A stretch of 64,000 nucleotides of DNA, taken from contig NZ_CP009122.1 of assembly GCF_000803645.1 (NCBI RefSeq), positions 2,580,501-2,644,500 on the forward strand, in the 5' to 3' direction. Source of the stretch: Sphingopyxis fribergensis. Lineage in GTDB: Bacteria; Pseudomonadota; Alphaproteobacteria; Sphingomonadales; Sphingomonadaceae. The translations under genes were made by a program, and so were the position numbers. The notes under the pieces were generated by a model. That model did not search any database, had not been told where the DNA came from, and saw nothing but the letters and a program-made list of their open reading frames with translations. Positions within the stretch are counted from its first letter, which is position 1, and each line of letters starts with the position of its first letter. Positions 63,466 through 64,000 of this stretch are shown piece by piece.

Positions 63466-64000
63466 TCACGGTTTCAGCACGACCTTGCCCACCACCTCGC
63501 GCCGCTCGAGCATCGCAAAGCCCTCGCGCCAGTCGGCAAGGTCGAGTGACGCATGGACGTGCGGGCAGATTTTCTCCGCCGCCGCCAGCGCGTCGATCGC
63601 GGCGATATTCTCCGCGCCCTGCTCGGGAAAGCGCCGTCCATATTCGCCGGCGCGCACCCCGACGACCGAGAAGCCCTTGATCAGGGGCATGTTCACCGAC
63701 AGCTCGGGGATGCGGCCCGATGCAAAGCCGACGACGAGCAAGCGGCCGCCAAAGGCGATGCAGCGTGTCGACTCGTCAAATATATCGCCGCCGACGGGAT
63801 CGAAGATGACGTCGGCGCCCGCCCCGCCGGTCAATAGCTTCACCGTCTCGCGAAACCCCGGCGCGCCGTCGATCACCGCATCGGGACCATAGAGCCGCGT
63901 GATCGCCGCGCGCTTCTGTGCGCTGCTCGCCACTGCGATCACCCGCGCGCCCATTGCTTTGGCAAGATCGACCGCCGCCAGCCCGACACCCCCCGCCGCG
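63466..64000 (-). CDS. NADPH:quinone oxidoreductase-like (MDR family), N-terminus cut by window edge
   Basis: Only the C-terminal 178 codons are present; the start lies beyond 64000. AAGGVGLAAVDLAKAMGARV is the cofactor-binding AxxGxxG loop of the zinc-independent medium-chain dehydrogenases. VIFDPVGGDIFDESTRCIAF and GFASGRIPELSVNMPLIKGF match the quinone-oxidoreductase group. Substrate unknown. Confidence 0.85.
   Translation of the reverse strand, partial: AAGGVGLAAVDLAKAMGARVIAVASSAQKRAAITRLYGPDAVIDGAPGFRETVKLLTGGAGADVIFDPVGGDIFDESTRCIAFGGRLLVVGFASGRIPELSVNMPLIKGFSVVGVRAGEYGRRFPEQGAENIAAIDALAAAEKICPHVHASLDLADWREGFAMLERREVVGKVVLKP

Overview
This is a GC-rich window, roughly two thirds G+C by eye. 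It has the gene content of a sphingomonad alphaproteobacterium, and Sphingopyxis or a close relative is my best guess. The reasons are the ParA-like/SPOR pair, the bioFDA and ilvBNC layout, a GAF-type methionine sulfoxide reductase, a metallo-beta-lactamase beside an AmpR-like regulator, secD-secF-yajC, and many short paired palindromes of the CGTCATTCCCGCGAAAG type between genes. Almost everything looks chromosomal. No complete insertion sequence, prophage or CRISPR array is visible.

Layout. 1-5850: ParA-like ATPase, SPOR/Sel1 secreted protein, TonB-like protein, a class B3 metallo-beta-lactamase divergent from an AmpR-like LysR regulator, and a SnoaL-like protein. 5950-15260: DUF2200, serB, miaA, then the branched-chain amino acid genes ilvB-ilvN-ilvC and the biotin genes bioF-bioD-bioA, separated by palindromic repeats. 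15260-22350: free-methionine sulfoxide reductase and prolyl oligopeptidase (coupled), small membrane and secreted proteins, a LuxR-type regulator, YceI, an acidic protein and a rhodanese. 22445-24316: leuA behind a leucine-rich leader peptide. 24318-26365: a two-gene, markedly AT-richer operon encoding an NA37-type nucleoid-associated protein and a RelA/SpoT-fold protein. This is the clearest accessory insert and the best candidate for an undescribed system. 26581-33472: an HTH-like protein, a long hairpin element, an AraC/SDR divergent pair, and B12-independent methionine synthase metE under a palindromic operator, a sigma70-like promoter and a cobalamin riboswitch. 33600-40400: a ParS/MbcA-like small protein, a PEP-CTERM protein, an ECF42 sigma factor with its DGPF partner and a DUF6445 gene, and a GlxA-type regulator opposite a haloperoxidase-like hydrolase. 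40800-53340: nitronate monooxygenase, an AHH-nuclease gene coupled to an unknown gene, kup, the cytochrome c maturation cluster ccmC-D-E-F-G-H-I, a leucine-type dehydrogenase, tRNA-His and a prolyl 4-hydroxylase-like oxygenase. 53449-64000: SIMPL protein, ABC-F ATPase uup preceded by a 32-bp inverted repeat, DUF6456, XRE regulator, glycosyltransferase, secF-secD-yajC, tRNA-Pro, TauE/SafE transporter, EF-hand protein and a truncated quinone oxidoreductase.

How it works together. Three biosynthetic units show leader-RNA control readable in the sequence. leuA has a peptide with four consecutive Leu codons plus competing hairpins. ilvB has an intrinsic-terminator hairpin between promoter-like sequence and start codon. 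metE has a riboswitch and a hairpin covering its ribosome binding site. The cytochrome c genes form a chain of 4-base stop/start overlaps. Function calls rest on motif recognition by eye; no database search was run.
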